Shown: positions 50,321 to 61,261 of the stretch, in pieces
Numbering within the stretch: the stretch's first letter is position 1
How the letters are laid out: each line of letters begins with the position of its first letter
Assembly (NCBI GenBank): GCA_948470475.1
Contig: OX419337.1
Coordinates: forward strand, 20,044,806 to 20,108,805
Length of the DNA stretch: 64,000 nucleotides
Direction: 5' to 3'
From: Galaxea fascicularis
Lineage: Eukaryota > Cnidaria > Anthozoa > Scleractinia > Euphylliidae
Notes under the pieces: generated by a model
Databases searched by the model: none
What the model saw: only the letters and a program-made list of their open reading frames with translations
Told to the model about the DNA's origin: nothing
Program-made: the position numbers and the translations under genes

Positions 50321-53300
50321 TAGTGTAGATAGACTCTCATCATCCGTAACGTGACTTGCTCACGTAACAAAGCCTGAAGAATCTTGCGTGCAGTCCGAAT
50401 GCATCTCTCCCAGATACCACCGAAGTGAGAACCACAAGGGGGGTTGAAACACCACTTGATGTTCTTCTGTAGCAGAGAGCTATGGATTCTCTCATGGTTC
50501 CAACCCGAAATAGCATTGCGCATCTCTCGGTCTCCGCTCGTGAAGTTCGTTCCGTTGTCTGAGTAAATCACCTCCACTTGCCCTCTCCTTACGATAAAAC
50601 GACGCAAAGCCAACAGAAACGAGTCGGTGTCTAGACTGTGCGCAATTTCTATATGAACAGCTCGGATAGCTAGACATGTGAAGATCACCCCATATCTCTT
50701 AACAAGGCTCCGCCCACGACGGACTTGGAAAGGCCCAAAACAATCAATACCAACCGACGTGAAGGGAGGCTTGTCGGGCGTTACACGATCCTCGGGGAGG
50801 TCGGCCATCTTCTGGGAGCAAAGTGGTGCTTGTCGTCGTCTACAGCTCACACACTTTGAAAGGACACTTTTGACGGCCGCACTTCCCTTAGTAATCCAAA
50901 ATTTCTGACGAATTAAGGCTGGGACATGCTCCTTGCCAGAATGACCGCAAATTCTGTGGTAATGATCGATGATCAAACTGGTCACGTGATCTTCTTTCGG
51001 AAGAATGATCTGATTTCTTGACTGTGTAGGCACGGGCGCGTTGCGTAGCCTACCACCAACGCACAGAAGGCCATCAATAAGGATTGGGTCTAGCTTATAT
51101 AAGTGGCTAGTCTTCTTAACTGGTTTCTCAGGATGGTTAACTTCATCTGGAAAAGCTCGACGCTGCACATTCTTAAAAAACTCTCTTTCAGCTCTCCTGA
51201 TCTCCTCGAGGGTAATATACTTCGGAATTTCGCGCGGTGCTCTGTCACCCTTACTCGCTCGTAGGAGGTTGTCTTTGTAGCGCATCAGCCACGCGATAAT
51301 CTTCTGTAGGTGAAACCAAGAGGAACATTTCTGAGAATATTCCAAGAGTGGATCACATCCTTTGCGCAGAGATGTCGTGCACGCCTTGACCTCCCGTTTC
51401 ACTTCAGGATCTTCACCAAAGATGTCTCCCACTGCTTCTAACTGCGTGGGCCATAAACTCTCGTGATGCCAAATAAATTCCGGCCCCGTTAACCAACACG
51501 CTTTGTGAAGGAAGTTGTCTGCTGTCAAACCTCGAGAGGCGTGGTCCGCAGGATTCTTGTCACCACCAACATGGTTCCACTGACTTGGCTCGGAGCCATC
51601 GCGAATGAGAGCAACTCGATTGGCAACGAAGGTATGGTATCGATTTGTGTCATTCTTGACATAACACAGGACCGCAGTGCTATCCGTCCAGAAGACTGAT
51701 TTGGCGCTAATCGGCAATTCAAGTTCCCTCCTTAAGAGTCTGTCTTGCTTCACAGAGATTGCTGCAGCGGATAACTCTAGGCGCGGGATCGTGACTGTTT
51801 TCAGCGGCGCTACACGTGACTTGGCGCAGAGAAACGAACAATGGACTTCACCTTGATTATTGACGAGACGGAGATATGACACTGTCCCCAAACCGTTTTC
51901 TGAGGCGTCTGAAAAGTGGTGCAATTGACTGGACGAAATCACTTCAAAGCCGCTTGGTTTGATACAGCGCTTGATTGAAAACTGTGACAATTTAGGAAGA
52001 TCTGCTAACCATCGCTCCCAACGAAAGCTGTCCTCCGGGGAAATTGGATCGTCCCAGCCCAACTTGAGACGACACAGGTCCTGAAGAAGCCTTTTGGCAG
52101 TCAATACCAACGGGGCGGCTAGTCCGAGAGGATCGTAAACTGAGCTCACAACTGAGAGAATGCCCCGACGCGTGGGAGGTTTGAGCTTGATGTTAACATT
52201 AAAGCTGAATGTGTCCGATTCCACGCACCACTTAACTCCAAGGGCTCTTTCTACTGGCAGGCCTTCTTTACTGAGGTCAAGGGTCTTCACTTCCTTAGCA
52301 CGTTCATCTTCAGGAATTGTTTCCAAGACTCTGCGACTATTGCTGACCCACTTGGTAAGTCTAAAACCACCTCGTAAAAGCAGGGCTCGCAGATCGTTTG
52401 CGAGTTGTGAAGCCTCTCTTTCTGTAGGCAAGGATTTGAGACAGTCGTCCACGTAAAAATTGTTTCTCACGGTGCTAATAACTTCCTTTGAGAAATTCTC
52501 AGTGTTATCCTCAGCTGTCCTGCGGAGAGCAAAATTAGAACACGCTGGTGAAGAGGCCGCACCGAACAAATGTACCACCATCTGGTATTCTTCTAGGTCA
52601 CTGTCCAGCCTTCCATCAGGCCACCAGAGAAAACGGAGATAGGTGCTGTCTGCATCAATCACTCTAACCTGATAAAACATTGCCTCGATATCAGCCATGA
52701 GTGCAATTCTTTCCTGCCGGAATCTCGATAGAACTCCAAATAGACTGTTTGTTAGATCAGGACCTTTGAGTAACTGATCGTTAAGCGACATGCCTCTGTA
52801 TTTGGCTGAACAATCAAAAACAACGCGTATCTTCCCAGGCTTGTGGGGATGATAAACGCCATGGTGCGGTATATACCACTTCACACTGGACTTCTTGAAA
52901 TCTGCCGGAACTTTGCGAGCGTAACCCTTCTCAATGATGTCCGCCATAAAAAGTTTGTAGTCCGAATACAAGCCACTGTTAGACTCGAGTTTTCGCTTTA
53001 ACCAATGAGCGCGCCGTTCTGCTTGTACTCGGTTATTCGGCACTGGTGCTTGCCGATCTCTCAAAGGCAAAGCCATTTCGTAATGACCGCTTCTCAGGGC
53101 TGTGGTGTTGTCCAAAACGTTCAGGAAGCGAATCTCCTCTTGTGACATTTCTGGCTTCTCATCAGCACTGGACTCTCCAAAACCGCTGTCATAAAAGTTC
53201 TTCACCATTCGATGGAGTTCAACATCTGCCTTCACATAGAAACTCGACGCACGCGGGCCATAACGATTACGTCCCAACGGACCATTAACCACCCATCCCA

Positions 53301-53556
53301 AGCTTGTGCGAGAAGCATACGGACCGCCATCTCGGCTGTGCTTCACTTCCAGAGGATCAAGGGCCATAGGAACGTCCCTGGCAATGAGAAGACCGACACC
53401 CGCCTCAACGTCAGGCAGGTTTACACCACTCAAGTACGGCCATCGGTCCACATCAGCCTGCTTGGGTATATCATCCTTCGAAACAGGAATCCCAGGTCTC
53501 GTGTAAAGCGCGGGCAGTTCAATAAAGACATTTTCGTCCAAGTCTGATACTGTCAA
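50320..53556 (-). CDS. BEL-2 pol: protease end, RT, RNase H, integrase core
   Basis: This 1078-codon frame starts within the protease tail ([15 protein letters not shown]). RT spans about residues 150-480 with [39 protein letters not shown] and the YVDD catalytic motif ([11 protein letters not shown]). RNase H shows [16 protein letters not shown]. The integrase zinc domain is near 880-925 ([13 protein letters not shown] .. CVSCRR). The DDE core has [16 protein letters not shown] and WERCIRTAR. All catalytic residues are intact. The apparent start is a non-ATG codon after a one-base shift in the AAGAAAGAC run near 53570. Confidence 0.9.
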   Translation of the reverse strand: MTVSDLDENVFIELPALYTRPGIPVSKDDIPKQADVDRWPYLSGVNLPDVEAGVGLLIARDVPMALDPLEVKHSRDGGPYASRTSLGWVVNGPLGRNRYGPRASSFYVKADVELHRMVKNFYDSGFGESSADEKPEMSQEEIRFLNVLDNTTALRSGHYEMALPLRDRQAPVPNNRVQAERRAHWLKRKLESNSGLYSDYKLFMADIIEKGYARKVPADFKKSSVKWYIPHHGVYHPHKPGKIRVVFDCSAKYRGMSLNDQLLKGPDLTNSLFGVLSRFRQERIALMADIEAMFYQVRVIDADSTYLRFLWWPDGRLDSDLEEYQMVVHLFGAASSPACSNFALRRTAEDNTENFSKEVISTVRNNFYVDDCLKSLPTEREASQLANDLRALLLRGGFRLTKWVSNSRRVLETIPEDERAKEVKTLDLSKEGLPVERALGVKWCVESDTFSFNVNIKLKPPTRRGILSVVSSVYDPLGLAAPLVLTAKRLLQDLCRLKLGWDDPISPEDSFRWERWLADLPKLSQFSIKRCIKPSGFEVISSSQLHHFSDASENGLGTVSYLRLVNNQGEVHCSFLCAKSRVAPLKTVTIPRLELSAAAISVKQDRLLRRELELPISAKSVFWTDSTAVLCYVKNDTNRYHTFVANRVALIRDGSEPSQWNHVGGDKNPADHASRGLTADNFLHKACWLTGPEFIWHHESLWPTQLEAVGDIFGEDPEVKREVKACTTSLRKGCDPLLEYSQKCSSWFHLQKIIAWLMRYKDNLLRASKGDRAPREIPKYITLEEIRRAEREFFKNVQRRAFPDEVNHPEKPVKKTSHLYKLDPILIDGLLCVGGRLRNAPVPTQSRNQIILPKEDHVTSLIIDHYHRICGHSGKEHVPALIRQKFWITKGSAAVKSVLSKCVSCRRRQAPLCSQKMADLPEDRVTPDKPPFTSVGIDCFGPFQVRRGRSLVKRYGVIFTCLAIRAVHIEIAHSLDTDSFLLALRRFIVRRGQVEVIYSDNGTNFTSGDREMRNAISGWNHERIHSSLLQKNIKWCFNPPCGSHFGGIWERCIRTARKILQALLREQVTLRMMRVYLH

Positions 53557-56059
53557 TAATACTGTCTTTCTTCTCCAACGTTGTCAATGAAATCTTCGTT
53601 TCTACGCCACTGATCTCCAACTGCTTCATGAGGGCCTCTGAGCAGAACGTTGAGGAGCTGCCACTATCTAAGAAGGCGTAGGTGATCGTTGGCGTTTCGC
53701 TGACCTTTGTCCAAACCTTAACCGGAACAACTGCCATGCCAATTTCTGGGAAGCTTGCCCCGCCCGTGTTTCGCGTGTCCTCGTCCAGGCTCGCCATCCC
53801 GTTATGAACGCGCGTGGTCTCCTCGCTCGACGTGGGAATAGTTGGAGAGCCAGCAGCCGGTCGACTACGAGCTGTCGGATTCGTATGGAGGACAGTAGGG
53901 TGTTTCCTAGAGCAGCTGGGAAACGAACAAGTTTTTCTTTCAGGGCAGTTTCGAGCCGTGTGGTTATTTAACAAACAACCAAAGCAGAGGTTCTTCGACA
54001 TCAAGAACTGAATTCTCTCCGGATACGGTCGACTTCTAAGGGAGTCACAGTAATCCAAGGCGTGACCTGATTTACAGAAAGGGCACTTAGAATTATCCTC
54101 TGGAGGTGATGGATTAGAACACGGTGCGACGATAGGTGGACACTGGTTACTACGAATCTGTGTGGCAAGGCTTAGCTCCGGCGACCTTCTCTCCCCAGGC
54201 CTCTTCCGTAGATGACTGGTTCCCGTTGCTCTGGGCTTTGCGTCTTCCACGACTCTTCCAAAAACTGGATTGGTAGCAACTCTGGATTCATTGTCCACAA
54301 GATCGGCAAGGTCTCCGAAGTTGACAAGCCTTAATTCAACTTCCATTATGTAGTCAACCACACGACGCCATCTTGTTCTTAGGCTAAACGGCAACTTCAA
54401 GACTAGCCTTTGGATGGTTTCAGGTTGCGCGAGCTTAGAGAGGTACTTGCTGCTTTCCATAGCGTTCTTACACCTCACGAGAAAGATAGAGAACCTATTC
54501 AGAGCAACGCCGTCCTCGGTTTTAACGTCCGGCCAGTTCAAAGCTTTGTTCTCGTAGGCTGCTGCAATGCGGTAGTCATCACCAAATTTCTTTTTCATCA
54601 GGCGACGTGCTTCTGTATAGCCCCTCTCAGGCGGCAAATAATGACAAGATCGCACAAGATCCTTAACATCTCCACTGGTAAACTGCTCGAGAAAGTATAA
54701 CCTCTCGCTGCTATTGGACGTTTTTGACTCGATAATGTTCTCAAAAGCTCTCGTAAAAGGACCGTACTCCAATGGATTACCGTCGAAAATGGGAACCCGA
54801 GGCTGGGGAAGGCTACTTTTCTTTTGCTGATTTGCTAGCATTTCTACGATCTTGTTTTGCTGCTGTTGCAGTGTATTCTGCTGCTGATGCAATTCCAACA
54901 TTTCATGGAAGGCTCTTTCACTCGGTGAAGATGACACATTGGAGTGACTAGATGCATTCGCACGTTCCTTGTTGTTGCTGACTATGGGTGGCTGATTCCA
55001 TGCTGGCACAGGATTTGAATCAGGAATATTGCCGGATATATGTGGCTGACTCGATGCTGGCACAGGATTTGAATCAGGAATATTTCTGAATATAAGTGGT
55101 TGATTCCAGGCTGGCGCCTCGGGGTTTAACATAGAAGTGACCTTCGCATCTGGTAACAAAGCACTATCTCTATCTCGCATAGCTCCAGCTTTAGCCGCTG
55201 CTAATGGAACTTGGTCTACTCCTGGCTTGGGTTCCAACTTGACATAGTCAGGAAACCTTTGAACTCCTGGAATGACTTCCAACTTCTTAGAATCAGGGAA
55301 CTCGCCGATCCTTAGTCTGGAAACTGGCAGCTTGACAGGGTTTGGAACAATACAACGCGGAGTAGATTCGGTCAGAGAAGCCAAAACTTGCTCCTTAGCT
55401 TGCGCCTTGGCGATTTCAGTTTCTAAAGTCAAGCGCTCTTGCTGTTGGCGTAACTGGAATTTCTGTTCTTCTAACGACTGACGCATCTTGAAAACCGCAG
55501 CTTCGGCTTGAAGTTCTGCTACGCGAGCGGCTTCTTTCGCTCTTGCTGATGATATTGACGAGGAACCACTTCTACTTGAACGTCGCGACCCCTTGGACGC
55601 CTTAGATCGGCCGGACTGACTGACAGAGTCCTCAGGATTTATCTGCAAATGTAGTCGCGCTGCTTCATCTGCCCTTCTTAACCAGTCCTGAACCTTATCG
55701 CTGAACTCGTTCATTCGCTGAAACTCGCGATCGAAGTACTCGTGACATTCAACTTTGCTAGGCTCGTCCACAAGATTCCGCAAATAATTGAAATTAGCGT
55801 CTTTAAAAGCTTCGAAGGCGGCGAAATACCCAGTAATCTTCTCCTTTACCCGATGAACGTTTTCTTCATCTAATAGTAACGCGTCGATTTCGTTCTTCCT
55901 GGCAGTAACCGTGGACAGATGACCTGATCTTGAATTTTTAAGTTGCTGAAGCTTTTCGCTAAGAGCACCTTCTTGATCGAGTGCTTTACTGAGCGTCTTT
56001 GGACGGGTAGAAATACGAACTTCGGTTTCTCGGCCGACTCCATTGTCGTCTCCATCCAT
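53519..56059 (-). CDS. BEL-2 gag and protease
   Basis: I place the start at the Met of MDGDDNGVGRETE, 29 bases inside the 5' LTR boundary. The frame itself is open further into the LTR. The ~845-residue product has a coiled-coil N-terminal third, a Ser-rich patch, and two tandem copies of an IPDSNPVPA-type repeat near residue 340-365. The BEL gag domain contains VPIFDGNPLEYGPFTRAFEN. Zinc knuckles lie near 690-750 (CPFCKSGHALDYC, CFGCLLNNHTARNC), and the protease motif is FLDSGSSSTFC. It ends out of phase with pol after the A-run shift. Confidence 0.9.
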   Translation of the reverse strand: MDGDDNGVGRETEVRISTRPKTLSKALDQEGALSEKLQQLKNSRSGHLSTVTARKNEIDALLLDEENVHRVKEKITGYFAAFEAFKDANFNYLRNLVDEPSKVECHEYFDREFQRMNEFSDKVQDWLRRADEAARLHLQINPEDSVSQSGRSKASKGSRRSSRSGSSSISSARAKEAARVAELQAEAAVFKMRQSLEEQKFQLRQQQERLTLETEIAKAQAKEQVLASLTESTPRCIVPNPVKLPVSRLRIGEFPDSKKLEVIPGVQRFPDYVKLEPKPGVDQVPLAAAKAGAMRDRDSALLPDAKVTSMLNPEAPAWNQPLIFRNIPDSNPVPASSQPHISGNIPDSNPVPAWNQPPIVSNNKERANASSHSNVSSSPSERAFHEMLELHQQQNTLQQQQNKIVEMLANQQKKSSLPQPRVPIFDGNPLEYGPFTRAFENIIESKTSNSSERLYFLEQFTSGDVKDLVRSCHYLPPERGYTEARRLMKKKFGDDYRIAAAYENKALNWPDVKTEDGVALNRFSIFLVRCKNAMESSKYLSKLAQPETIQRLVLKLPFSLRTRWRRVVDYIMEVELRLVNFGDLADLVDNESRVATNPVFGRVVEDAKPRATGTSHLRKRPGERRSPELSLATQIRSNQCPPIVAPCSNPSPPEDNSKCPFCKSGHALDYCDSLRSRPYPERIQFLMSKNLCFGCLLNNHTARNCPERKTCSFPSCSRKHPTVLHTNPTARSRPAAGSPTIPTSSEETTRVHNGMASLDEDTRNTGGASFPEIGMAVVPVKVWTKVSETPTITYAFLDSGSSSTFCSEALMKQLEISGVETKISLTTLEKKDSIIDSIRLGRKCLY

Positions 56060-56087
56060 CGCGGGAATCTCGAACAATTTAAAACGA

Positions 56088-56503
56088 TGTAACCGCCGGA
56101 CTTCTAATTCACGCAATAAAAAACACTTTTCACTATGTCGTGGAACTATCACTCACGAAGCGAAGAAGGTTTTAACTGAAAACATACAAACAAAGATAAC
56201 TTACAAAATGTACAAACTATAAGGAAAACAAACCGATAAACCGATCGAAAATACGATACACTTACATTGTTGTGGCGCGTTTAGAGGAAACTCTAGAGGA
56301 AATTATCTGGCAGACTGCCGGTGACTTGAAGAGCGGAAAACTAAGAGCACTGCATCTCGTACAAGGTTCAAGTGTAAAACCACAGAAAATTACATTTTAA
56401 GTGTAGCTACAACATGCAAATATAGACCTAAAATTCCCGCGCAAACGGGCCCAGGGGAAATACTAATTGAGGCATTTGAACAAATAAGGTGTTAGATCCA
56501 ACA
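56088..56503 (-). repeat. 5' LTR of BEL-2
   Basis: This is the 416-bp partner of 49195-49610. It should contain promoter and transcript start for the minus-strand element. Confidence 0.93.
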
Positions 56504-56715
56504 CATAGATTTATTTATTTATGACGACCCATAAATGAACACTTTCATAAACTTGTGAAAAGATATTGGGTTATAAAATGTTGCAGATTACGCATTAAAC
56601 CAATTAATTTAAAACTTAAGCAATGAAGTGTCACTCTATTAGTTTTACAACATGCCACAGTCTATTTCAACTTTGAAAAATATATCCATATGCATTTGTA
56701 AACTTGTAGTAGCAT

Positions 56716-57291
56716 TTAATTACAACGTATGACCCTTTCCTCGAGTAAGACAAGGTAAATGGCTTCTGGGCACTCACAACCACCCTTGCATTTCCTTTCC
56801 TTGGTCCCTGAAATGTCTTTGAAAAATATTCCAGGATTGCTTGTCGGTTGACGTCGCAAAGTCGAGATAAATCTCGAAGCACTCCGATTCTCTTCGTTGT
56901 AAACAACGATATCCAGGAATCTGCTTTCCGAATGGGTGGCACCGTAAGATGACCTTGCCTTCTTTACCATATGTAGAAGAAAATCGAATATTTGCACTAG
57001 CAAATCCCTTTTAACTTGGACAATCCGAGGATTATGGGCTTTATTCCGGGAACTGAGTCGCCTATGCAACTTTTTCAGCAAGATAGTTACTTCCCCAGCA
57101 ATGATCGAACCAACTTCAACGACCGAATTTCGCACTCTTTCAATCGCATTCTGATTATTTCGAAGCTTTTCGAATAATCTCATTAGATTTTCCTCAATTT
57201 CGTTTTGAAACAGGACAAAGTTATCAGCATCATTACGCAGAGGGCGTAGGATGTTCATGGCTTCATTTATAAATTTCACATTGGCTGCCAT
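56716..57291 (-). CDS. Orphan 191-residue protein, possibly coiled-coil
   Basis: The frame has an ATG start and clean stop, with no frame breaks. Residues 1-90 are helical and charged (NEIEENLMRLFEKLRNNQN), and 95-150 are rich in Lys/Arg with a hydrophobic FDFLLHMVKKA segment. The C terminus has three cysteines (KCKGGCECPEA), possibly a small metal site. No signal peptide or membrane segment is seen. It lies between BEL-2 and the YR retroelement on the same strand as both, so it could be an accessory ORF of the latter or an independent host or transposon gene. I do not recognise the family. Confidence 0.45.
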   Translation of the reverse strand: MAANVKFINEAMNILRPLRNDADNFVLFQNEIEENLMRLFEKLRNNQNAIERVRNSVVEVGSIIAGEVTILLKKLHRRLSSRNKAHNPRIVQVKRDLLVQIFDFLLHMVKKARSSYGATHSESRFLDIVVYNEENRSASRFISTLRRQPTSNPGIFFKDISGTKERKCKGGCECPEAIYLVLLEERVIRCN

Positions 57292-57778
57292 TTATGCACC
57301 TGGTGTCTAACAATGTTATAGTAACACTTGGAAACATTGTATTCTCTAGGCTTTGTTTGCTGAGGCTCTAAGTCAGAGGAAGAATACTCTCGGTTTGGCA
57401 TACTTTGGCCAGCGAGTGGCCGTTTATTAAATAACCGCCCTAGTTATAAAATTATGTAGAAGTTCTCACCAAAGGTGGGTCACACCCGCCACTGCTCCGA
57501 GTTAACGAAAGGGCGGCCCCACCCGAAGAGAATACAATGTTTTGAATGGATAACTGAACATTTCACCATAAAAATATCAAATGGGACTTGACTAACCCAG
57601 GGACAGGCATATCGGCTTAGCCCCTGCATAAGCCTCCACTCTGTCTGGGGCCTAAGCTTGTTGGGTAAAGGAAAAAATCTCAAAATTGAACAGGAAATCT
57701 ATCACATTACAAGTGAGCAAGACAAAGCGCTCAACTTAGCCCCTGCTTAAGCCGTGCACTCTGATTGCAAAATGGTGA
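57292..57778. other. Possible terminal repeat region of the YR element
   Basis: No gene is seen. The word CTTAGCCCCTGC followed by A or T and TAAGCC occurs twice, at about 57617-57634 and 57738-57755, each followed by CACTCTG. Split or inverted repeats are typical at the ends of DIRS/Ngaro elements, but I could not match these to sequence near 62.8 kb. Confidence 0.4.
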
Positions 57779-58711
57779 TTAATAAGAACCTGAGCCAATA
57801 CTCCGAGTCCTAATGTACTGCAGGAATGCACTAGATTTCCATCTTCCGAATAGTCGGATTTGGGCATCCGACATGCCCTGTGCTGCTGCCCATGAGGCGG
57901 CACCAATGCGGAAGCTATGAGCCTTTAGCCGAGATGTGTCTAGACCACAAAAACAAAGGGCCTGGTTGAGTAAGCCTGTGAAGTAGCGCCTTGAAACTGG
58001 GTTGCCATCTGGCCAACAGAAAAGAGGCCCTGTTTGGTGGCCTCGGACCTGCAAAAACTGAATTAAGGCTAAGACAGGACAGATGGGTTTTGAAGTGCAA
58101 ACTGTTATATCTATAGGGTGCCCAGAGTCATGATGTTTAAAAAATTGCATAGTTATTTTATATGATGTATACATGCCTTGTGCATCTCTAATAAAGGAGA
58201 CCTGATTCAGGTTGACCACATTCCTTGACAGCTGTGCTGTCCCTTTTGTAATTTCACCAATGCGCAAAGCAGCAAAAAATGCCGCTGTGCACATGGCCTT
58301 CATCATTTTTCTTTGATAATCAGATTCTATGGTGTGGTCTATGGCTGACACAATTTGCTCAAGCATGGGTAGGGTGATAGGTAGCCTAATGTCTGCATGT
58401 TTATGGAGTTTCGAATAACCACGCAGTGCCAACTGTATCAGGTGTACTTTAGTAGGATCTGGCAATGCAGCCATACGGTGCACAAAGCCTATTGCTGATA
58501 TATAGGTCATTACGGTTGAAGCGGCATAACCATTCTTCGCCAGGTAAGCGATAAACAGGGCTACGTGTTCAGTGGAAATTGGCAAGTGTGTGTGTGGGAT
58601 ACTCATTTCGTCACTTAGAAATAGACTGAAAATTTTCCAAGGTCTTTGATAGGTGGATAAAGATGATGGGGAAAGGGAATTCACCAACAGTGTAGTCAGG
58701 ACAGGTCCCAA
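57779..58711 (-). CDS. Tyrosine recombinase of a YR retroelement
   Basis: This 310-codon frame is of the phage-integrase fold. An N-terminal core-binding region holds SLSTYQRPWKIFSLFL. The catalytic part has Arg in AALRIGEI, His-x2-Arg in LKAHSFRIGAASWAA, and a C-terminal Tyr in FLQYIRTR after GRWKS. These are the R-H-R-Y residues used to integrate circular cDNA without an integrase or TSD. It overlaps the RT-RNase H frame by 16 bases in another phase and lacks an early ATG. Translation probably depends on frameshifting or re-initiation, or one base is mutated. Confidence 0.88.
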   Translation of the reverse strand: MGPVLTTLLVNSLSPSSLSTYQRPWKIFSLFLSDEMSIPHTHLPISTEHVALFIAYLAKNGYAASTVMTYISAIGFVHRMAALPDPTKVHLIQLALRGYSKLHKHADIRLPITLPMLEQIVSAIDHTIESDYQRKMMKAMCTAAFFAALRIGEITKGTAQLSRNVVNLNQVSFIRDAQGMYTSYKITMQFFKHHDSGHPIDITVCTSKPICPVLALIQFLQVRGHQTGPLFCWPDGNPVSRRYFTGLLNQALCFCGLDTSRLKAHSFRIGAASWAAAQGMSDAQIRLFGRWKSSAFLQYIRTRSIGSGSY

Positions 58712-60396
58712 TTGAGTGGTTGGAGATGACGTGGTATGTCTGTGGGGGATTCTTCCATACCATGGGCAAGTGCTTGAAATCTCTTCACCTGGAAGCGAGA
58801 GAGACTGTCAGCCAAATCATTCTTCTTGCCACTGATATGTTTTGCACAAAACAAAATATTGTACTCCAAACATGTAAGCACCAACGTTCGAGTAAGACAA
58901 AGCAAATCTCTATCCTTAGTGGTCTGGGAGTTGATGACAAAAACTACACTTTGATTATCAGTCAGAAAAAGAACTTTTTTGTTACGTAACTCAGCACTAC
59001 ACATGAGAACGCCCAACACAATAGGAAACATTTCCAGGAAGGAAATGTCCCTTTGTTTCCAGGAATCAGGCCACGGCCCAAAGGCCCACTTTGTTCCAAA
59101 GATTATGCCAAAACCTACTGATTGTGCAGCATCGGTAAAAAACTGAAGGGTGTCTGAAGAGCACCAAGCATCATCAAAGAAAACTGATTTTCCATTAAAG
59201 CCATGGAAAAACTGCTGCCATATTTTGAGGTCTTTCCGAGTGCCTTGATTTAGTCTTATAAGGTGATGAGGGCGTTTGACTCCGATAGTAAGGTTAATTA
59301 GCCTACGCAGGAATACTCGACCAGGAATGACGACTTTACAGGCAAAATTCAACAGACCAATTAATGACTGCAACTCTTTTAGTGTTATCCTCTTAAGAGC
59401 AAGCGCCCTGTGTATGGCCAGATTACACTTCTCAATTTTTTCCTGAGGAAGTCTAGCCTCACCCTTATGACAGTCTAGCTCAATACCAGCAAAAGTCAAA
59501 ATATGTGCAGGCCCTTCAGTTTTTTCCTCTGCCATTGGGACTCCAATATCAGTACATAAAGAAAGAAATTGATTTAATGCTGCATTACATGATGAAAGGG
59601 ACTGCGCGATGATAAGAAAGTCATCTAATATGTGTATGATGTGAGAAATGCCCAGTTTCTGCCGTCCTATCCATTCCAAAGCTGTACTGAAGGACTCGAA
59701 AATTTTACAAGAACTTGCACATCCCATAGGAAGAGCTAAATCATAGTAATATTTACCATTCCAGTGTATTCCAAACAAGTGATATTCATCAGGGTGTAAC
59801 GGTATAATTCTAAAAGCACTACGCACATCACACTTGGCCATCGCGCAGTCTCTCCCCAGGGATTTTATTATCCTTATGGCATCATCCACGGAGGCATACT
59901 GCACGGAACTGAATTCTTTAGGAATGTGATCATTAATAGATTTGCCAAAAGGGAAGGAAAGGTGTTGTATCATTCTAAATTCGTTTGCCGCCTTTTTGGG
60001 AACAACCCCTATGGGCGATACCCAAAAATTGTCCAATGGGGGAGAGTCAAAGGGGCCTTTAATGCGCCCCATGTCTATTTCTTTTGCCAATTTATGTTCA
60101 ATGACCAGTGGAAGTTCAGATGCAGAAAAAAGGTTGTTAGAGAAATTACTACCAACTGATCCATGGAAATTTATTTTAAACCCCTTGGAAAAACCAGTAA
60201 TAAGGTAGTTATACAAATCCTTAGGATATCCTGTTAAGTGATACGCAAGTCTCTCAATATTAATTGGTGTTGGTAGTTTTAGTGCTGAATTTGGAATTGG
60301 CCTTAGCTGGGATGTTGTTGGGACTGTCTCTGTCCTTAGACTGGCCGCTCTGGGGGGCAGCGGAAGATTGGATGGTTGGAATAGCATTTGTAGCAT
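58696..60396 (-). CDS. RT-RNase H of the YR retroelement
   Basis: This 566-codon intact frame carries both enzymes. RT blocks are VSPIGVVPKKAANEFRMIQ, CDVRSAFRIIPLHP, LPMGCASSCKIFE and a LDD catalytic motif (HILDDFLIIA) in place of YxDD, as in DIRS/Ngaro enzymes. RNase H follows with FFTDAAQSVGFG, FLEMFPIVLG and FLTDNQSVV, ending DLADSLSR. The first ~60 residues are Pro/Thr-rich. It copies the element RNA to cDNA that the adjacent recombinase integrates. Confidence 0.9.
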   Translation of the reverse strand: MLQMLFQPSNLPLPPRAASLRTETVPTTSQLRPIPNSALKLPTPINIERLAYHLTGYPKDLYNYLITGFSKGFKINFHGSVGSNFSNNLFSASELPLVIEHKLAKEIDMGRIKGPFDSPPLDNFWVSPIGVVPKKAANEFRMIQHLSFPFGKSINDHIPKEFSSVQYASVDDAIRIIKSLGRDCAMAKCDVRSAFRIIPLHPDEYHLFGIHWNGKYYYDLALPMGCASSCKIFESFSTALEWIGRQKLGISHIIHILDDFLIIAQSLSSCNAALNQFLSLCTDIGVPMAEEKTEGPAHILTFAGIELDCHKGEARLPQEKIEKCNLAIHRALALKRITLKELQSLIGLLNFACKVVIPGRVFLRRLINLTIGVKRPHHLIRLNQGTRKDLKIWQQFFHGFNGKSVFFDDAWCSSDTLQFFTDAAQSVGFGIIFGTKWAFGPWPDSWKQRDISFLEMFPIVLGVLMCSAELRNKKVLFLTDNQSVVFVINSQTTKDRDLLCLTRTLVLTCLEYNILFCAKHISGKKNDLADSLSRFQVKRFQALAHGMEESPTDIPRHLQPLNWDLS

Positions 60397-61060
60397 TGGT
60401 GTTTGAATGTACGGCCTGCACAGTGTTTGCCTCCGTGGTATCGAAAGCAGTATCCCCTGGGATGGCCTGGACTAGATTGCGTTGCGGCTGGACGAAAAGT
60501 GTTTCTATTTTCACTACTGCATGTTCTACGCTGATTAGCTCTTAACCAAAGCTCCGAGTGTATATTATCCCATGGAACAGTTTGTTTTTCACGGAGTACT
60601 CGAAAGTTCTCGTCATAGAACTTCCAGTTGGCAAAATTCTTTGCCAAATCTCTCACTACAGCCCCATACTTCATAAGGGCAGGCCCATCCTGAGGCCATG
60701 TAGATAGCAGTAAAAATGTGAAACGCGTTTGTCCAGCTCTCAATATTAGTAATAGTTTGCTTTTTCTGATTGGGTACAATGGTTAAGGCAGGATGGACTC
60801 CCTCCTTGTTATGAAGCATTTTTATGCTATAACAATCATTATTGACCTGAGTATGTAGTAGCAATTCAAAATTAACATATTCATTCGCCCATATCTTATT
60901 CCTTGTTTTGGCAGATACCATTGACCCCAGGGGGACAGAGGTTGACACAAATGGGTTCTTACTGCTTTGTTGGTTGTCCTGAGATCCTCCAACCAGTGAA
61001 CTTATGATACTGCTGGGTGGTCCTGTTTTCAGGCTGTCTGTGATCTGTAGTGGTGAAACA
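60336..61060 (-). pseudogene. YR element gag, central and C-terminal part (frameshifted)
   Basis: One frame (to 60613) contains VPLGSMVSAKTRNKIWANEY and NIESWTNAFHIFTAIYM. Near 60690 the similarity moves to the frame ending at 60336 (ALMKYGAVVRDLAKNFANWKF, WDNIHSELWLRANQ). The end has a Cys/His cluster (CFRYHGGKHC, HQCYKCYSNHPIFRC), the nucleic-acid-binding end of gag. A single indel explains the break. Confidence 0.68.
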
Positions 61061-61065
61061 GAGAA

Positions 61066-61252
61066 TTAACTCTGCAGTGTAAATTAAAGTGCTAGAGAAA
61101 CCCATGAAAAACCCACTGGGCGTTAGCCCTAGTAAAGGGTATCTGGGAACCACACGAGGCAAAGAAAAAATTCTTATGACCTCGGTGGGAATCGAACCCA
61201 CGACCTCCGGATTAGATCTACCGTTGCTCTGCCGACTAAGCTACGAGGTCGG
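61066..61252 (-). mobile_element. tRNA-derived SINE inserted in gag
   Basis: A 187-base element is flanked by an 8-bp duplication ACAGAGAA (61058-61065 and 61253-61260). On the minus strand it starts with a tRNA-like head: box A TAGCTTAGTCGG and box B GGTTCGATTCC, acceptor GACCTCG/CGAGGTC. A ~115-base body follows. The anticodon stem pairs poorly, so no amino acid can be assigned. Confidence 0.82.
61180..61251 (-). tRNA. tRNA-like head of the SINE (pseudo-tRNA)
   Basis: Acceptor stem, D arm and T arm are intact, but the anticodon arm (CGGTAGATCTAATCCG) forms only about three pairs. It supports pol III transcription of the SINE, not decoding. Confidence 0.6.
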
Positions 61253-61261
61253 ACAGAGAAA

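Larger units (their letters stand above)
49195..56503 (-). mobile_element. BEL/Pao LTR retrotransposon, near full length (BEL-2)
   Basis: LTRs of 416 bp (49195-49610 and 56088-56503) start TGTAACCGCC and end GATCCAACA. I see one difference (ATATGGACC/ATATAGACC). A perfect 5-bp duplication CATAG lies at 49190-49194 and 56504-56508. The polypurine tract AGGGGCCGGGA adjoins the 3' LTR on the minus strand. Gag, protease, RT, RNase H and integrase are all present with only two frame breaks. It is the youngest-looking complete retroelement in the window. Confidence 0.94.
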
